The notes beneath the pieces are model-generated. The model was given only the letters and a program-made list of their open reading frames with translations, made no database searches and was not told the origin of the DNA. Both the position numbers and the translations under genes were made by a program. DNA of 64,000 nt from Metopolophium dirhodum. Taxonomy: Eukaryota; Arthropoda; Insecta; Hemiptera; Aphididae. Each line of letters begins with the position of its first letter. Position 1 is the stretch's first letter. Below are positions 23,661 through 37,950 of this stretch, piece after piece. The DNA lies in assembly GCF_019925205.1 (NCBI RefSeq), contig NC_083563.1, positions 5,208,001 to 5,272,000 on the forward strand, in the 5' to 3' direction.

Positions 23661-24249
23661 GGGGGAATCGAGGACCACGACGACTGTGCACCACATAATA
23701 TATTATATGGACATAATATGTTATTAGAATATCAGCGATATTATGAGATAAATATATATATATATACCTACGCGTGTACCATGTATGGTAATGATGTGGT
23801 TGCAATATATTTATATGCATTAGAAATATTATAATGTACACTGGCGACTCGCAAACCTAATAATAATTATACATAGGTGATGGCAGACTGGCAGATATTT
23901 TCTAAACTTCTGTGAGAACTTGTACTGTCTTATAACCGTGACTACACAAGACGCATAATCTATCGTCATTTTGTATTTTGATTGAATGAATAATAATATT
24001 GAGAATTCTAAATTAAATATTTATGATAAATACCGTCTTGATATGAATTGTTCGAATTTCAGTTACCTACCTACATTATACGGTTACACCGATTTTATTT
24101 TGATGATATTGTGTCGTTTAATATCACTGACTGATCAAAATATAATAATTATTAACATTTAGTGTTTACCTCTGACTGTCTGAGGTAATATGTTTTCAGT
24201 TTCATTTCACCATATATGTTTAGCCCTCCTTTAATCTCATATTTTTTGG

Positions 24250-24263
24250 ATTCTGAGCGGAGC
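24250..24263 (+). repeat. Copy of the 'attctgagcggagc' interspersed repeat
   Basis: The 14-base string matches 50446-50459 exactly and the start of 63670 for its first 10 bases. How far the repeat extends at this copy is unclear from a single window. Confidence 0.5.
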
Positions 24264-25768
24264 CTAAGTTTTATTTGTATTCGTCAATGAAGACAAGATT
24301 TTTTTCGACTCACTAGTGGTGATGAGTAATGATGGTAATGAGCTGCATCACGACATCGATGACTGGTAATGGATTCACAGTTGTTGATATAACTATCCGG
24401 ATTAATTGATTAGTAAAAATTACCAAAAATTGAAAAAAAAAATACAAATAATTATGCAATATTTTAAATTCTATAAATAATTTGTGAAATGTGAAGAAAT
24501 ATTATAATGAAAAATATGTATTTAAATATTTATATTTTTGTTTCCTAGTTTCCTAGTTTCCTTCTCTATTATATTAGAGGCGAGACCTTGTTAAAGTATA
24601 CTGTGCATAACAGGGAGGCCTAAATTGAATTTATTTGTGATAGACTTTCGAGCTTTACATTTTTATAACACTGAATGACGAAAACGGTCAAACCGTGTAA
24701 GTAGGTGGGTTTTTATAACTGTATGATAAACAAACATAAAAAAAAAAATCGAGGAAAGACGAAGAGGGTTGCATCGATTTAAATCATGCCGTAATCGACC
24801 TCTTTGCCACTTCTGGTCCTAAACACATGGACAAAACAGATATTCGCCAACTATGGCAATGATTACATGTGACAGTCGGTATATCATATATTATAAAAAG
24901 GTAGGTATGTAGAATAGCTACAGCCATTATATTATTTAATTCGATCAAAATACGATGATGGTTATTATTGTTATTTTTTTTTTCTTCCCCCTAACTATTC
25001 AAACGGACCACGCGTGCAAACACCGAGCCCAAACGGCCGGCGACGTGGCTGACCGAGGGTCGTCGTCGTACATTAACTATTATCAGCTGCGCATGACCGA
25101 CTAAGCTCAACATAATGATACCGATAACAGCGATTCGGCGATTATAATATCGCGGTAACGAGACGGTATAATCATCAATGTATTTAATACGGAAAGAAAT
25201 TTATTTGCCATGAATTATTTCTGAATATATTGGTTGGATTTTAATAACTTTTTTTTTAATAAAAACTTAAGGCCCATATCATATGGTTGAACAAATATAA
25301 AAAATTATTATTTTAATAAAATTTAAGGGGTTTTGATACAAACGTAAGTATAGCTGCTGTTGAGACCGATCATATTATTAATACAATAGTTTACAATTAA
25401 CATTGCATAATTCGTTATCTAGGTACTGATTTGCTCGAGAATTTAGCAAATTGTAATAGTGATACTCAGTTTTTTATTGTACCTGATCATAATTCTAACA
25501 AATAGATTGATATCAATATTATAATATAATATATCGATATTCATATTACGATTAAAAATAAAAATATATATAGTTAGATGATTAATTTCATTTATGTCCA
25601 ATTGGAAACGTAGTCAATTACGTAAAACATATTTCCAAATCACCAAATCTGTAACAAGTTAAATATATATTAAATGTATATACAACTTGGACGTGTACAC
25701 AAACGTCACATACACCACATGGATTACAACTTACAAACCTACAAAAATGGATTTTAATGATGTTGTGG

Positions 25769-25794
25769 CTCTCTCTCTCACTCTCTCTCTCTCT
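25769..25794. repeat. (CT)n microsatellite
   Basis: A pyrimidine run of CT units with one interruption. A perfect 6-bp hairpin (ACGGTT, TCC, AACCGT) follows at 25804-25818. Confidence 0.9.
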
Positions 25795-25940
25795 GATACG
25801 GTAACGGTTTCCAACCGTGTTTCCAATAGAATATGATAATGATACCGATCGGAAAAAATGCATTGACAGATAGTGTCGAACTCGTCGAGAGTTAGGTACT
25901 ACCCTGTACAATAACTATAATGTGCGCGAGGTACCTACGC

Positions 25941-26600
25941 TTATAATCCGGTTGTCACTCGCGTGCATAAATTATATAATATAATTGCATATTTTATTCC
26001 ATAATCTCAAAGGATCGCGAAGTCGCGGTGCTATAATAAATTGACGTACACAACAATAATATTATTATCGTGCTCGCGACATGCGTGTGCAACCGAATTA
26101 TTTGTCGTCGTCGTCGTCGTCCTCGTCACGCGCTATAACGACAAAGCCCCTCCGACTGGCCGCCGTAGTTTCCTGGCCGGGGTCGAAATCCGTTCGCACA
26201 ATGCACGTCAAACCACCACCGCCATTCGATGGGGTAGGTGACGACCACGACGACGTCGACTGATTGACGTAATCATATATTACGATTATAATAATAATAA
26301 TAATATAATATTATATTATATAATTCAACACACGCGAACGGATTATCGTTTATACACGCGCGACGACGGTGGCGTGTCCGCTGCAGCGGTGTCGCGTAGG
26401 TATGATATTATGTGTTGTACACTCGTACAATGTAATAATAGTATAATGTAATGTTATGTAATTGTGCAGCCGCCTCCGAATCCTCGTTTAATCCAAAAAA
26501 ATAACACGTGTCTATTACGCAGCACCCCTCCCGCCCATCGCTAACGCATCCGCCGGAGCTCCTAAACCCCACCGAACGTGTTTTCAGAATAGCCGCCTCG
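25941..26600. other. CpG-rich region, possible promoter
   Basis: This 650-bp segment has many CpG dinucleotides, a GTC array (26103-26126), CGCGCGACGACGG near 26358 and CCTCCCGCCC near 26528. It resembles the GC-richer upstream regions seen next to genes in such genomes. Open frames here (for example at 26041-26241) contain codon-repeat runs and look like chance products of composition. Confidence 0.35.
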
Positions 26601-29600
26601 GTATATTTGTATACTTACACATGTATGCGTTATAATTGAACAGTTTATATTATTGTTGGGATGCCGAATGATAGGGGGGCCGGGGGGTGTGTTTGGAATA
26701 GCGAGTAGTAATTGAAAATTGTATATAAAAATCAGTGATTGCGCGCTCGGAATCTTGTTCAACATACAATAATTATTATACTTCATATTATTATTATATA
26801 ATATTTTTCCCTGATAGAAATTTTGTAACGATAATATTATAATCACGAATAATATTATTATAATGTTATAATAATATTTTTAGTCGATCATTTGCTATCA
26901 GGGTTACATCGCTTTACCTATATTGTACTGCAGTTATTTAATTTTAAAATCAACCTAAATTACTATTAACTTAGAATTTCTTTTGTTTATTTAAAAAATA
27001 AAACGTTAAGTTATAATCATGCGTTAGGTTATTATACAAACAAGTTACATTTCTATATTAGTTACGTATTACTATATGGTTAAAATCGTTTATCAACTAA
27101 TTGTTTTAATAAATATTTTACCTATTGTATTTATAAATTTTATTGAAAAATATAAATTTCACGTATTTGGCATGCTGCTTTATGATTCACTGAATCACAT
27201 TCTTTACAGAAATCAGTGTAAATTACGTCGGCCTGAGAGTGGCACTGAAATTATTCAAAGATATAACTGCTGAATATGATATTAAAGGTGGTAGCGGAGA
27301 GACAAGGACTAAATCCGTGTTTTGTGTTTATACAAAAATATAAAGCTATAGGATGTAGGTGAGGACTGCCGACTGGTGTTGGGTTGGGTTTAGTGAAATA
27401 AAACTAGGGCTGATATAAATTCCGAGAACAATTTCTCTGACTGTAGCAGCATACGAACAGTACACAATTGACACGTTTTTTAAATGGAATAACAATATTA
27501 AAAGTATTAAACGTGTATTATTTTTGGTTACAGAGGGCAGAGACTAATAATAACAATCGACAAACGGTATAACATAATAATATAGCTACTTAATACTTAT
27601 GTTATATTTGAAAAGTTTTATGAGTGATAACTTCATCCACCGAGGACTTACATAATATTGTTTTAAAGTATTGAAATGTAAAACAGTTATTACGAGTGAC
27701 GGTCAAACGCTGTTCGTTCATAAATAAATAAGAAATTGGTTTTATATAGCCACTTCAATTTCTCACAACAAACTTTGAATAATGTTGTATAATACTTGTA
27801 CATAAAAAAACTAAACTTTAAAGTTTAATTATATTTAAAAAAAATAAGACTAATTAAAATGAAGCTTTTATACTCGTAAGTTTATATAATTTTTTCTGTA
27901 TTTTTAAATAAATTTAACATTTTTAGATAAATATTTAATAATATTAATTTATAATAGGTACCTACATAAAGTTTTGATAAATAAATTAATATAAATTCAT
28001 TGAGAATATAGTGTTGTACGTTGATTATATTTGACGTTTTACATTTTGTACAAATTAGTTTTAATTGATTTCACTAGCAAGTTGCAATGCACGTCAATCA
28101 CTTACATCACTTAAATATTACATTTCAAGTTTCAACCCTATATTAGATCAGGGGGACAGTTATCTACTAGTGATCAGGTTAACCGTGATCAGGGGTCTTC
28201 AATCCGCGGCCCATCTTATCATTATTTGAGGCCCGTGAACACATCTTAATCATAGTAGGTATGTATTTTTTAACACATTTTTAATCATTCAATACATGTT
28301 TTTATCACAAATGTAACTCGCGATATTTCAAAAAAATAATAGGTGGCTTGCTGCCTGCGAAAACGTTGAAAGCCACTAACTATAGATACTATCAATAATT
28401 GTGTAATATGTATGGTGTACTGGTGTTTTTTCTTTATCAACTGTTACAAATGCAAAATAATATTTAACAGCCAACAATCGTTTTACTATTGATGTCTAAT
28501 TTGTATGATTGGGTGACAATTATATCGTTTGTTAGAATCTGCACTGGGAACGAGAACAATATTAAATTGTGGGGTGGGTACTCGATGAAAATATTTTACA
28601 TGCAAGCGTTTTTTTTTACAATATGGACACACTCTTTAGTACCTACCTATACTTAACGATATTATGTGTAGGCTGAGTACAATATCATAATCTGTCTATA
28701 CACTTCCACAGTGTCCATTCTGCATTAAACGACGATTCACCCATCTGAGATAATTGGGAAGCAACTGATTTTAGAATGATATCGCTTAAGCTTAGCGGTG
28801 ATTTGTGAATGCACAATCGTCATGCGTCCATGCAAGTTAGGTCAGTGATATCAATTGGGGGAATAAATCATATTAAAAGCCCGGTATACTACTGTGAGTT
28901 GTAAATAAAATCCAGAGAGGGAGAATGGTCCAGCTGTATAAAATAAAATAATAAGTAGAAATTGACTAGGGGGATGTCTTTGTATTTAATCGACTATCGA
29001 TGGGGTTGCTAAAGAAGGGGAATTGTTAAAAAAAAAACACGTGTAACCATATGTGTAATCTACCTCTTATGTTGATTTCGAATTCGAGGAAAAAAGTATT
29101 TACGTACCACGTACCTTTATATTCCCGCGAGTTTTCGGGGGTAGATGACATACTGTTTTTTCTCATCACGTCAGTACATATTTGGAAAAAACAAACTCAA
29201 CTAAAATGCTACTATACCCACGGTTATATTATGTAAATAATGTGTTGGGTTATGTTTTATTGGGTTTTTAGTTTTTATGTTTGACCATGTTCGAAAGTTT
29301 GATGATAAAAATTGTAACGACCTGTGAGCTAAAATCTTTTTTTTACTATACAATAATTTACCAATTGGTACTTACTCAAAAATGTATTATGTTATAAATC
29401 TAAAATAATGTAAAATTATTATATTTTAGCCGGTTGAAATGGATACATTATACTTGAAAACTAATTAACAGTAATCTTATTTCTCAGAGTAAAATAACCT
29501 CTTAAAAGTTATATACGTTGTTTATTTTATAACTCTCTCTCTCTTTTTTTTTTTTTTTTGTCAAATACCTACCTAACTAAATTAACTAAATTACAACAAT

Positions 29601-32600
29601 AGTCATTAGCATTAGGGTTACAAATTATTCAATTAAGGTTGGTACTTTTACTAACGTTATTTGTAAAAAAAAATAATGGCAAGCAATTTTTAAGGAAAAT
29701 AAGAATTATTCTCGAAATGGGCGTAAAAGTAATTTATCACATTTCATCATTTAAAACATTTTGTTCAATAATAGAAGCTTGGTATAAAAGTTGTTCGGTC
29801 ATACTTCTTTATTATTAAAATTAAGATTAAACACTAACTCTTTCATAATACAATGTTTTTATGAAAACGATTGTAACTCCTTAAAATGTAGCAAGCAGGC
29901 AACTCATTTGACGTTTAATAAATCTTTTCAGATTCAAAATAAGGGGAACATTAACCATTCATTGTATTACTTGAATGATTGTAACTGTACAGGATATTTT
30001 AATTAGAGAATTATTATTGTAAGGTACGCACTTTTGCCTTTTGGCTACCTACATAATATTATTTTGTTACGTAATTATTTATACTTTTTAACTTTTCAAC
30101 CAAATACATAATATACAAACAATAATAACGTTAGGTATAATATATTTTTATTTGTTTTGTATTATATTTATTAGTTAAAACAAATAAAAAAATTAATATC
30201 TGAGTGAAAAAATATCACATAACAATATTATCAAAACTCTACAGGTTTCCATCAAAAAATAAATAAAATGTTTCAAAAGTATAATTTATTTTAAAAAATA
30301 GGTACTTATATTAAAATATTTGATACTGCAGATTTCCTAATCTAATTATCAAGTGTTAAAGTATTTTTCAAAAATTATTTGTATGAACCAGTTACCGTGA
30401 TTTTACGTTAGCATATTATACACAGTAAAGGAAGACAGAGATTTATCTAAAGAATATTCGTAACCACATGCTCCCCAAATTCACTCTACAAATATACAAA
30501 GAGATTTTTTTGTACCATGCTCAGACCTGAAACGAGTTTGACAATGGTACAGTATAATATGTATGCATACATAAAACATAGCTACTAACACTTGTTTGAA
30601 AATCAAAGGGTCAAGAAACTTTAATGGTATACGGCCGTTGACGTTCTAACGCGATGCTGTTTTACAAAGAAGGGTTGAAAATCTGAACAGCTGGGAAAGT
30701 GACCATAGAAGCACACTCGCATTATTATTATTTCATTCATCGCTAAATAAATTCCGTTTCTCCTTACAACTTAACGCATAAGAAAATTGTTTTCGCTTAA
30801 TCCTGTTCTTGAGTAAAATTTGAATATACACGTGTAAATGTGTAATATATTTTAAGTTTAAAGATCATCAATAAATTATTAATTGTGTACTTTTCGTTTG
30901 TCTTGTTAGGTTTATAAAACTATTAACTTAATTTAAATAATATCATAAAATATTATTATCAAATATTGATTACAGAATTAAATACTGCTATTCACGTGAT
31001 CATGTATAAATTGTATGTTATAAACTTATAAATAAATAGTGAACAATGTGCAAAATTCAGTTCTAAAAAATAAACGGGTTTACATTGACAAAATAACAGA
31101 ATATTATTGTTACTGCCTATATGCGCTTCCGTTATCCCTCTCATTAACCTGTTAAAACAAGGCTATAAATTAAGGGTTTAATAATGAAAATGCTGTTATG
31201 GTCCATTGTTCAACAAGTGAATAAAAAAAAAAAAAAATAATAACATTTAGTTCCTCGATATGTTTATGTTTTGGGGACAACGAAAACAGTCGTTTTAATG
31301 AGTGACTTTCTAGTTTGCCGACTTTTTTATCATGCTGAAGAACCTGTCTTTCCACAATGTTTATTTGATATGGAAAAAAATCTAACTGTGGTACTTTAAC
31401 TTAACGAATAAGTTATAACGACTATAACAATGCCTATTCAACTACTTCGGATGCAACAATGATTTTAACTAGCCAATTTGTTTTTATTATTTTAAAATAA
31501 ATACCTCTTAACGATAGATCTGAATATTTTTATTTTTTTTAAAGAACCTATAATTTACAAATACTGAAATACTTACACTTAATAAGAAATTTGTAATACT
31601 CCTTAGTAAGCAAAATAACTAAATTAAAGTTATGTGTAATATTTCTTATACATACAAATGTTTTTTAGACTTTGTGAAATATCATAATGTTTTATCTAAT
31701 CTTGTGATGCAATATACCTAAGTCCTAATGGTTTCCACTTCCGACAGTCCTTGATTTAATAAACACTTTATACTTAGTCAAAAATAATATTTTGATAACA
31801 GTTTTCACTGCTTGTTCAATATTGATTTAAAATTGTAATATACAATTTTAAAATTAAGATTTAATAACCTTGGTATAGGTATTAAATCTAACGAATTATT
31901 GCTTAAGTTAACAATGAAAAATTTTAAATGCAGATAAAATCAAAATCATAATATATTAAGTCATAAATAAGAGTATACATACATAACACTTAATAATAAT
32001 AAAAAAAATAGTAAGAAAAATAGTTTGAAAATTACATTTAGCAAGATTCGAAATTTACTAGGCCATAAAGAACGGGGCTTCAAAATGATTAATTTCCGGA
32101 CCCTAGGGAGAGGTTCATCGCAAACACATGAAAACGGTTAGGCATAGAAACGACTCGAGATATAAAAAGAGAAACTTGTTATGAGCAAATAAACTATTAA
32201 ATGTGTCAATACTAACGGTAAATAAAATGTTATTGACTTTAAAAATAAATCACTTTGATTAAAAATAATAATATAATAATTTACTTAGTGCTAATTGAAG
32301 ATATTATCCACTGGCAAAACTTAACTGATATTTTGATTAAATTTGATTAGATTTAATTTTACAGTCTTTTTTGAACGACGATTTAAGGTGAAATATATAA
32401 TATTGTAAGTTATATTATTTGATCAACACTAAATTATCTCTTTTTAAATGAATGACTACGTTAAAAACATAATACAATATCTATAATCACTTATGCACTA
32501 ATATTTATAATTAACAAAGACTAATTAATTCCATCCATATTATTCACAAAATTCACAAAATATATAACATATTGGTTTGTTTATTGGAAAAAAAAACTTA

Positions 32601-35600
32601 TTTGCCAACTATAAATTTTATTTTTATAAAAAATATTTAGTTTAATGTGACTAACAAATCGTCAGAATAAAACCGGAAGAGCGATGAGTCAATGTTGGTT
32701 GTTATTACCAATACGTATATAGATTACCTCAGATAATATGAATATCACTAGAATACTAGAATTCAGAAGTATATAAATGACAAGTAGTTCAAATATTCAT
32801 TTCAATATTTAACAATTTTTGTTTTAATAATTAATAGATTTAGATTATATAAAATATTACAATACATAGGTATTGAAACAAATTCTAAATTAAACATTCT
32901 ATAATAATTTTTCAAAATACAATATTAATCTAGTTTGTATAATATTTAAATACCAATGGATCCCAATATTGACAGTTTTACAAACATAAGAAATCCAAAG
33001 ATATTTACAGATATCTCTGGTTTTTATTTGTCTTTATAACTGTAAGCTTTTCACTTTCGACGTATAAAATATATTTAATTAGAAATAACTTTGAAATGAA
33101 TTCAAGTTTACTAGATCTGAACGAAAATTAAAACGTAGGGATTCAAGAGTAGAAACCCTTCATATAGCTCAACTTATTAAAACACATACAATTATTTATT
33201 TATTAAAAATATACAGTATGACACGCTTAAGTAGTGGAATTATTTACATTTGCACAGGTATATAGTAAGAATATAATAAACTGTTAACTCTTAATTAAAT
33301 ATTTCAAATTATTCTTAAGTCTTGAATACACAGATCCAGAATTTAATTTCAATTTAAAAAATCTAAATTTAAAACTTTTATCTCAAACCAATGTATTTTC
33401 AAATAGTCTTAATTATTCTTTATTATGAAAATAAATGAATCCAATACACCTACAATTAAGATTTTTTTTAGATCAACTAGAAACTGTTACTATTTTTAAC
33501 GATCAAAGTTAAACAATAGCAATCTATAAACTTTTAGGTAGTTCAAAATATAAAAAAATAGTCTTTCTGCACCCTTGGTTACGAGTTTACGACATTTGGA
33601 CTCCCCTTTAAACGTTAAGTACTAACCATAGCGGCCGTCACCCTGTCTAAGGAAACACAATGAACTGAAGACAATGAAGCTGCCCGAGGTGTCTCATTAG
33701 GCGAACAAACGAACCGTGACAAATGGAAGACCGGAATTTAGGTTCAAATAATATGAACTAAAGAAATCGGAAGTTGCAGCTGTCGAAGAAGAATTAAAAA
33801 TTTGTTATGCATGTAATTAAAATACGAGGAAAACATAATATTATAATGGTTCAGTAGATGCAGTGTGGTTATTATACACGTCAGATCCAATCAAGTGAAT
33901 AACTACTCGAATGACCATTACAGTGTGTAATCATGAAATCTCGTCAAATTTCCGCCGTTCCTCAACTATAGATATTACATTTTCCAATAATATTCTTCAT
34001 TTATTGACAGTAATTTTTGAAAACGCTGTCCAAACGATTCGTCACCTCACTGCATGTGGGTTGTGTGGCCCGTTGTACATCATGGCGTGATTAAAGCGAG
34101 TGTCCTTGTAATTTGTTTTGGTGTCTCATCCATCGTCAACCCAACTGGAAGCCAGACAAAATATAACAGAAATGCCATAGTAAATTGGAAAAACTTTTTG
34201 AGAATCCTAGTATCCTCTACAGCCCACAGTCATTCGATATAGCATCACCAATTATCAATGATCAATAAAGAGCATATCATGTTCTATAAATTAATTAAAT
34301 AATTAAATCAACTAAATAAAAATATTGATTCATAAATAATATAACAAAACGCATACAGTAACATATTAAACTGATTAATATTTTCAATTTTAAAATGTAT
34401 TGTTTTAACTAAACGCCATCAATAATAAATTAATAATTCATAGAAAACTCGTAAAGAAAAATACATGATCAACTAAAAAAATATAAACAAAATTATTGTA
34501 ATTTAAAATGTATTTTGGTTATTTGGTTTGAAAGTAGATTCGTTGACAATTCATGACTATAAGTATTTGAATAGGTATTCATAAATTTACGAGTACATAA
34601 TAATATTTAGTGATTATGAGTTAACTTTCGTTCAATGATTTATGATTCATCATTTGAGATCATTGATATTTGCTGGGTGTTACTTGTTCCACGTGACAGC
34701 AACTATATGTGAGAATCGTCCGCATTCCAATCGAGAAAAAAGCCCCTGGCCATACATTGTCCACTGACAGGTCCGGTTATTTCAAAGTTAACACGTATTT
34801 ACAATATAATACAAACTCATATCTCCGTCAGAAAAGTTTGAAAATGTCTTATTCAAAACAGTGACGAGCGTTTTCATAAATCAACAACAGCAGACGTCTG
34901 ATGCTCGGTTCACGACAGCCCCAGACATCGATCATTGGTCATCAACAGTTAAACGAAATACTGACTGCCTTACGGTAAAGATAGATACAATAATATGATG
35001 TATAGGAAAAAAACGAACGTAAATAATTTTAAATTTAAACGCGGAAATAATGGCCAACATTCAAAATATTATATACATTTACTATGGTATAACATTCTAA
35101 ATGACCTGTGACACGATTCATTTTTAAATGATGAACCATAAATATATAATGTATGGTAACTATGGTTCATTTTATTTTAATCAACACATCAAAACGTATA
35201 ACACTATTAATATTTTAATGATATAATTTGTCTATATTAGTAAAACAAAAAAATATGATAAATACAATTAATTTCTTCTTCGACGTTTTAACGACATTAC
35301 TAAAAATACCAGATGTCAATTTGTTTGCTTAACAAAATGTAAACGATTTTCCAACATGCTTTTAACTTGACTATAGTAATATTAGCACTTTTAAGAAGGC
35401 CATTAATAAGCTTTGTCGGACTAATAATGCTTTTGCAAAAATCGTAAACATAATTGCTAGCGTCATCGTATATGAACGTTTTCTTACACTAGCTGAATAG
35501 GTACAATATAAAATAATTTTTCGAAATCCAAATGTTTGCGTTGTGACGACATTGATTGTTCGCAAGTTCACAACTCATAATCGAAGCGCAGAAAAATTAC

Positions 35601-36050
35601 CCTTCTCATGGACATCGATTGAAAGAAAAAGAAAAAAAATGTAATGTACGTCGAGGTCTCCGAAAAGTTTTTAAGTGTGTGAACGTCCGAGGACAAGCTT
35701 ATTGCGATGACAAAAAAATGTAATAAAATTAATTCACAAGTATGACGTTAATGCGCTATTAAGTCATCTATGTTTGGTAAACATTCTGCGGACCAATCGT
35801 TAATAAGACGTGTTGGCACAAGGTCGAGGTTTATGACGGTTCGGTGGGGTTATGGTATCATTATATATCATAAAGCCGAAGGCAGCGTACCTACCCATAT
35901 ATCTGGCGTTTGTCAACGAAACTATATAATATTAAATGATATAAAATTTTATTATATCGTTCCATCGAAAGCACTGTCCAATGTCCAAATAGTACTTCGT
36001 ATTTTACCAGAATATAATCCATGGTAGTGTAAGGGGCCACTATGGTCAGC
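26601..36050. other. Gene-poor AT-rich DNA
   Basis: No coding region can be supported over this 9.4 kb. It contains a possible hAT-like remnant at 28190-28378, a CT/T-rich tract at 29534-29561 and a less AT-rich stretch at 33560-33760, plus short frames without family signatures. Confidence 0.55.
28190..28378. mobile_element. Possible hAT-like non-autonomous element remnant
   Basis: The left end reads CAGGGGTCTTCAATCCGCGG. The right end, read inward on the minus strand, is TAGTGGCTTTCAACGTTTTC. Both have the CAGNGG/TAGTGG plus TTCAA form I associate with hAT termini. The ends match only partly, I see no clear 8-bp target duplication, and the 189 bp between them encode nothing. Confidence 0.28.
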
Positions 36051-37950
36051 TGATCTGCATGGTGGAGGAGAGCCGCGGGATATGATTATATGCAGTGTGT
36101 GCGCGCTGCACTTGTGTGTACTTATACATAGATAGGTGCTAAAATTCAAATTTCCTCGTCCTTTTCCACTCGGAAACCTCCACACCGCTCCCGCCCCCGT
36201 TTCGTACCGAATAACCGGATTAAAACGGCCGGCATAAATTATTCAAAACTTCTCTGAAATTATTATGCATGCTTCGTTAATTGTGTGGTTTCTAAATAAC
36301 TCTCCTGGATGCGGAATAGCTACGTATTCACTGGCGGATGTGCCTTCCTTCATTCAACCGACGCGCAGATCTACTGGCAACTTATTTATTATCGACTATA
36401 TAGGTATCGTAATGTTTCTTAAACCGACGGCATTGCGCAGTAATAACTCCTAGGTAGGTATTGACTGTAATTGAGGCAGGTAGGTGCACACAGTACGAGT
36501 ACAGGTACCTATTACTTAACCGTGTTGTCGTAGTTGCTATAATAATATGCTCAAATATAGTATTGTGTGATGGCATTATAACCGTTAAAAACCGTGAAAT
36601 CCTAACGATTCGATGAATATATTATAATATTATATTTATACATCTCCACAACGAGTCAATACAGTTATTTAATTTATTAATCAACAAAGTGAATACTTTT
36701 GGTTTTCAATGGTGCAGATGCTCTCTTTCTAGCTAACATAATTATTCAACAAAATTTAAATATTTAATATAAACGTTCAATAATTCCATGATAATTGTTT
36801 TAACATAATATGAAACAATATTATATCTTCATTATTCATTCAAATAAAATATCGATTTGCCCGTCACATAATAATGCCCGTTGAATAATGTTTTCCTCTA
36901 AAACTTACAAAACAGATATAACATAATAATATATTTATACATAGGACGTATATTAGCCGGCACTATAATATTTTAAGTATGATTGACAATTTACTCCATT
37001 ATAAGTATAATAAAACGAACATAATTTTTTGGCCGCATTTTATATTGAACAAACATACTTCCGGTTTTGGTGATAATAATTAACGAGAAATCACAAACAA
37101 TTATGCACTCATTAGTCTAACGGTTTGTTTAAATAATTTTTCGTCGTCAACTATACTATATTTAGTGGCGACCAACTTTTCACACGTAACGTAGATTAAG
37201 CTAAGCGTTTGGTAATTGTTTTCAATCATATCTAATTCCGCAGCAAATCAAAATATATGTAATACACATATTCGTATTGGTGGCACGTATTCGACACACA
37301 CGCACACGGACGGTGCGCTCGACGTCAGGTTTCTCTCCAAACAATCGCTCAAGGCATTTACTATAGAGTATAGACACACACACACACACACACACACACA
37401 CAAGGCATATGTTATTTCGAAGGAAAAAACGGTTTGCCAGGAATTTAAACGACGTAATTAATGGCGCAGAATGCAAACGGGAATCTCTTCCACGGCCGCC
37501 TCGGGGCGTACGTATAAATATAATATTATATATAGGTACCTATCCGCCATACAAGTACAGAGTGCACACGCGAGTAGAGTTTCTTTATTCTCGAGCGTCT
37601 CTTTACTCTGGTGCCCTATATACTCGCATGTACACACATATATACCTATATTCGAACGGATGGCCCGGTCCAATTTGTACAACCGCGGAAGATGGTCACG
37701 GCAGTTAAAATCAAAAGAGAATCTCGAACAGGGGTGAAAAATGTATAGTGCTGGGACTGTCGTTTTCGGGCCGCTATATCGGTAGCTGCAGAGTGTACAG
37801 GTGTATTGCTATTAACACGTTCTACTGTACGTGTCTGACCACTCCCATTACATCTTCAAGCACGTGCACGTCAAAATCGGTAAGCTAATACGACAATAAG
37901 TACCACCGCGTATTAGTAGTAGGTACCACGTCGGCTGTCGGTGAATTATT
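36051..37950. other. Mixed region with CpG-rich patches, possible regulatory DNA
   Basis: Less AT-rich stretches occur at about 36050-36230, 37280-37330 and 37440-37930, with a CA array at 37374-37402. Overlapping frames on both strands around 37216-37737 are driven by the CA/GT repeat. A promoter or untranslated exon is possible, but nothing specific is visible. Confidence 0.35.
37374..37402. repeat. (CA)n microsatellite
   Basis: Fourteen CA units in a row, read directly. Confidence 0.95.

Larger units (their letters stand above)
23661..25940. other. Intergenic DNA with a small CpG-rich patch
   Basis: Mostly AT-rich. One copy of the 'attctgagcggagc' repeat lies at about 24250. A short triplicated 8-mer (GTTTCCTA) is at 24540-24563. 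A 120-bp CpG-rich patch (24990-25130) holds GGCCGGCGACG and a CAGCTG E-box. No gene recognised. Confidence 0.5.

Noticed and set aside
37216..37737. Four overlapping frames of 74-99 codons on both strands
   Set aside because: They are driven by the CA repeat and a CpG-rich patch, with no splice sites in phase and no family features.
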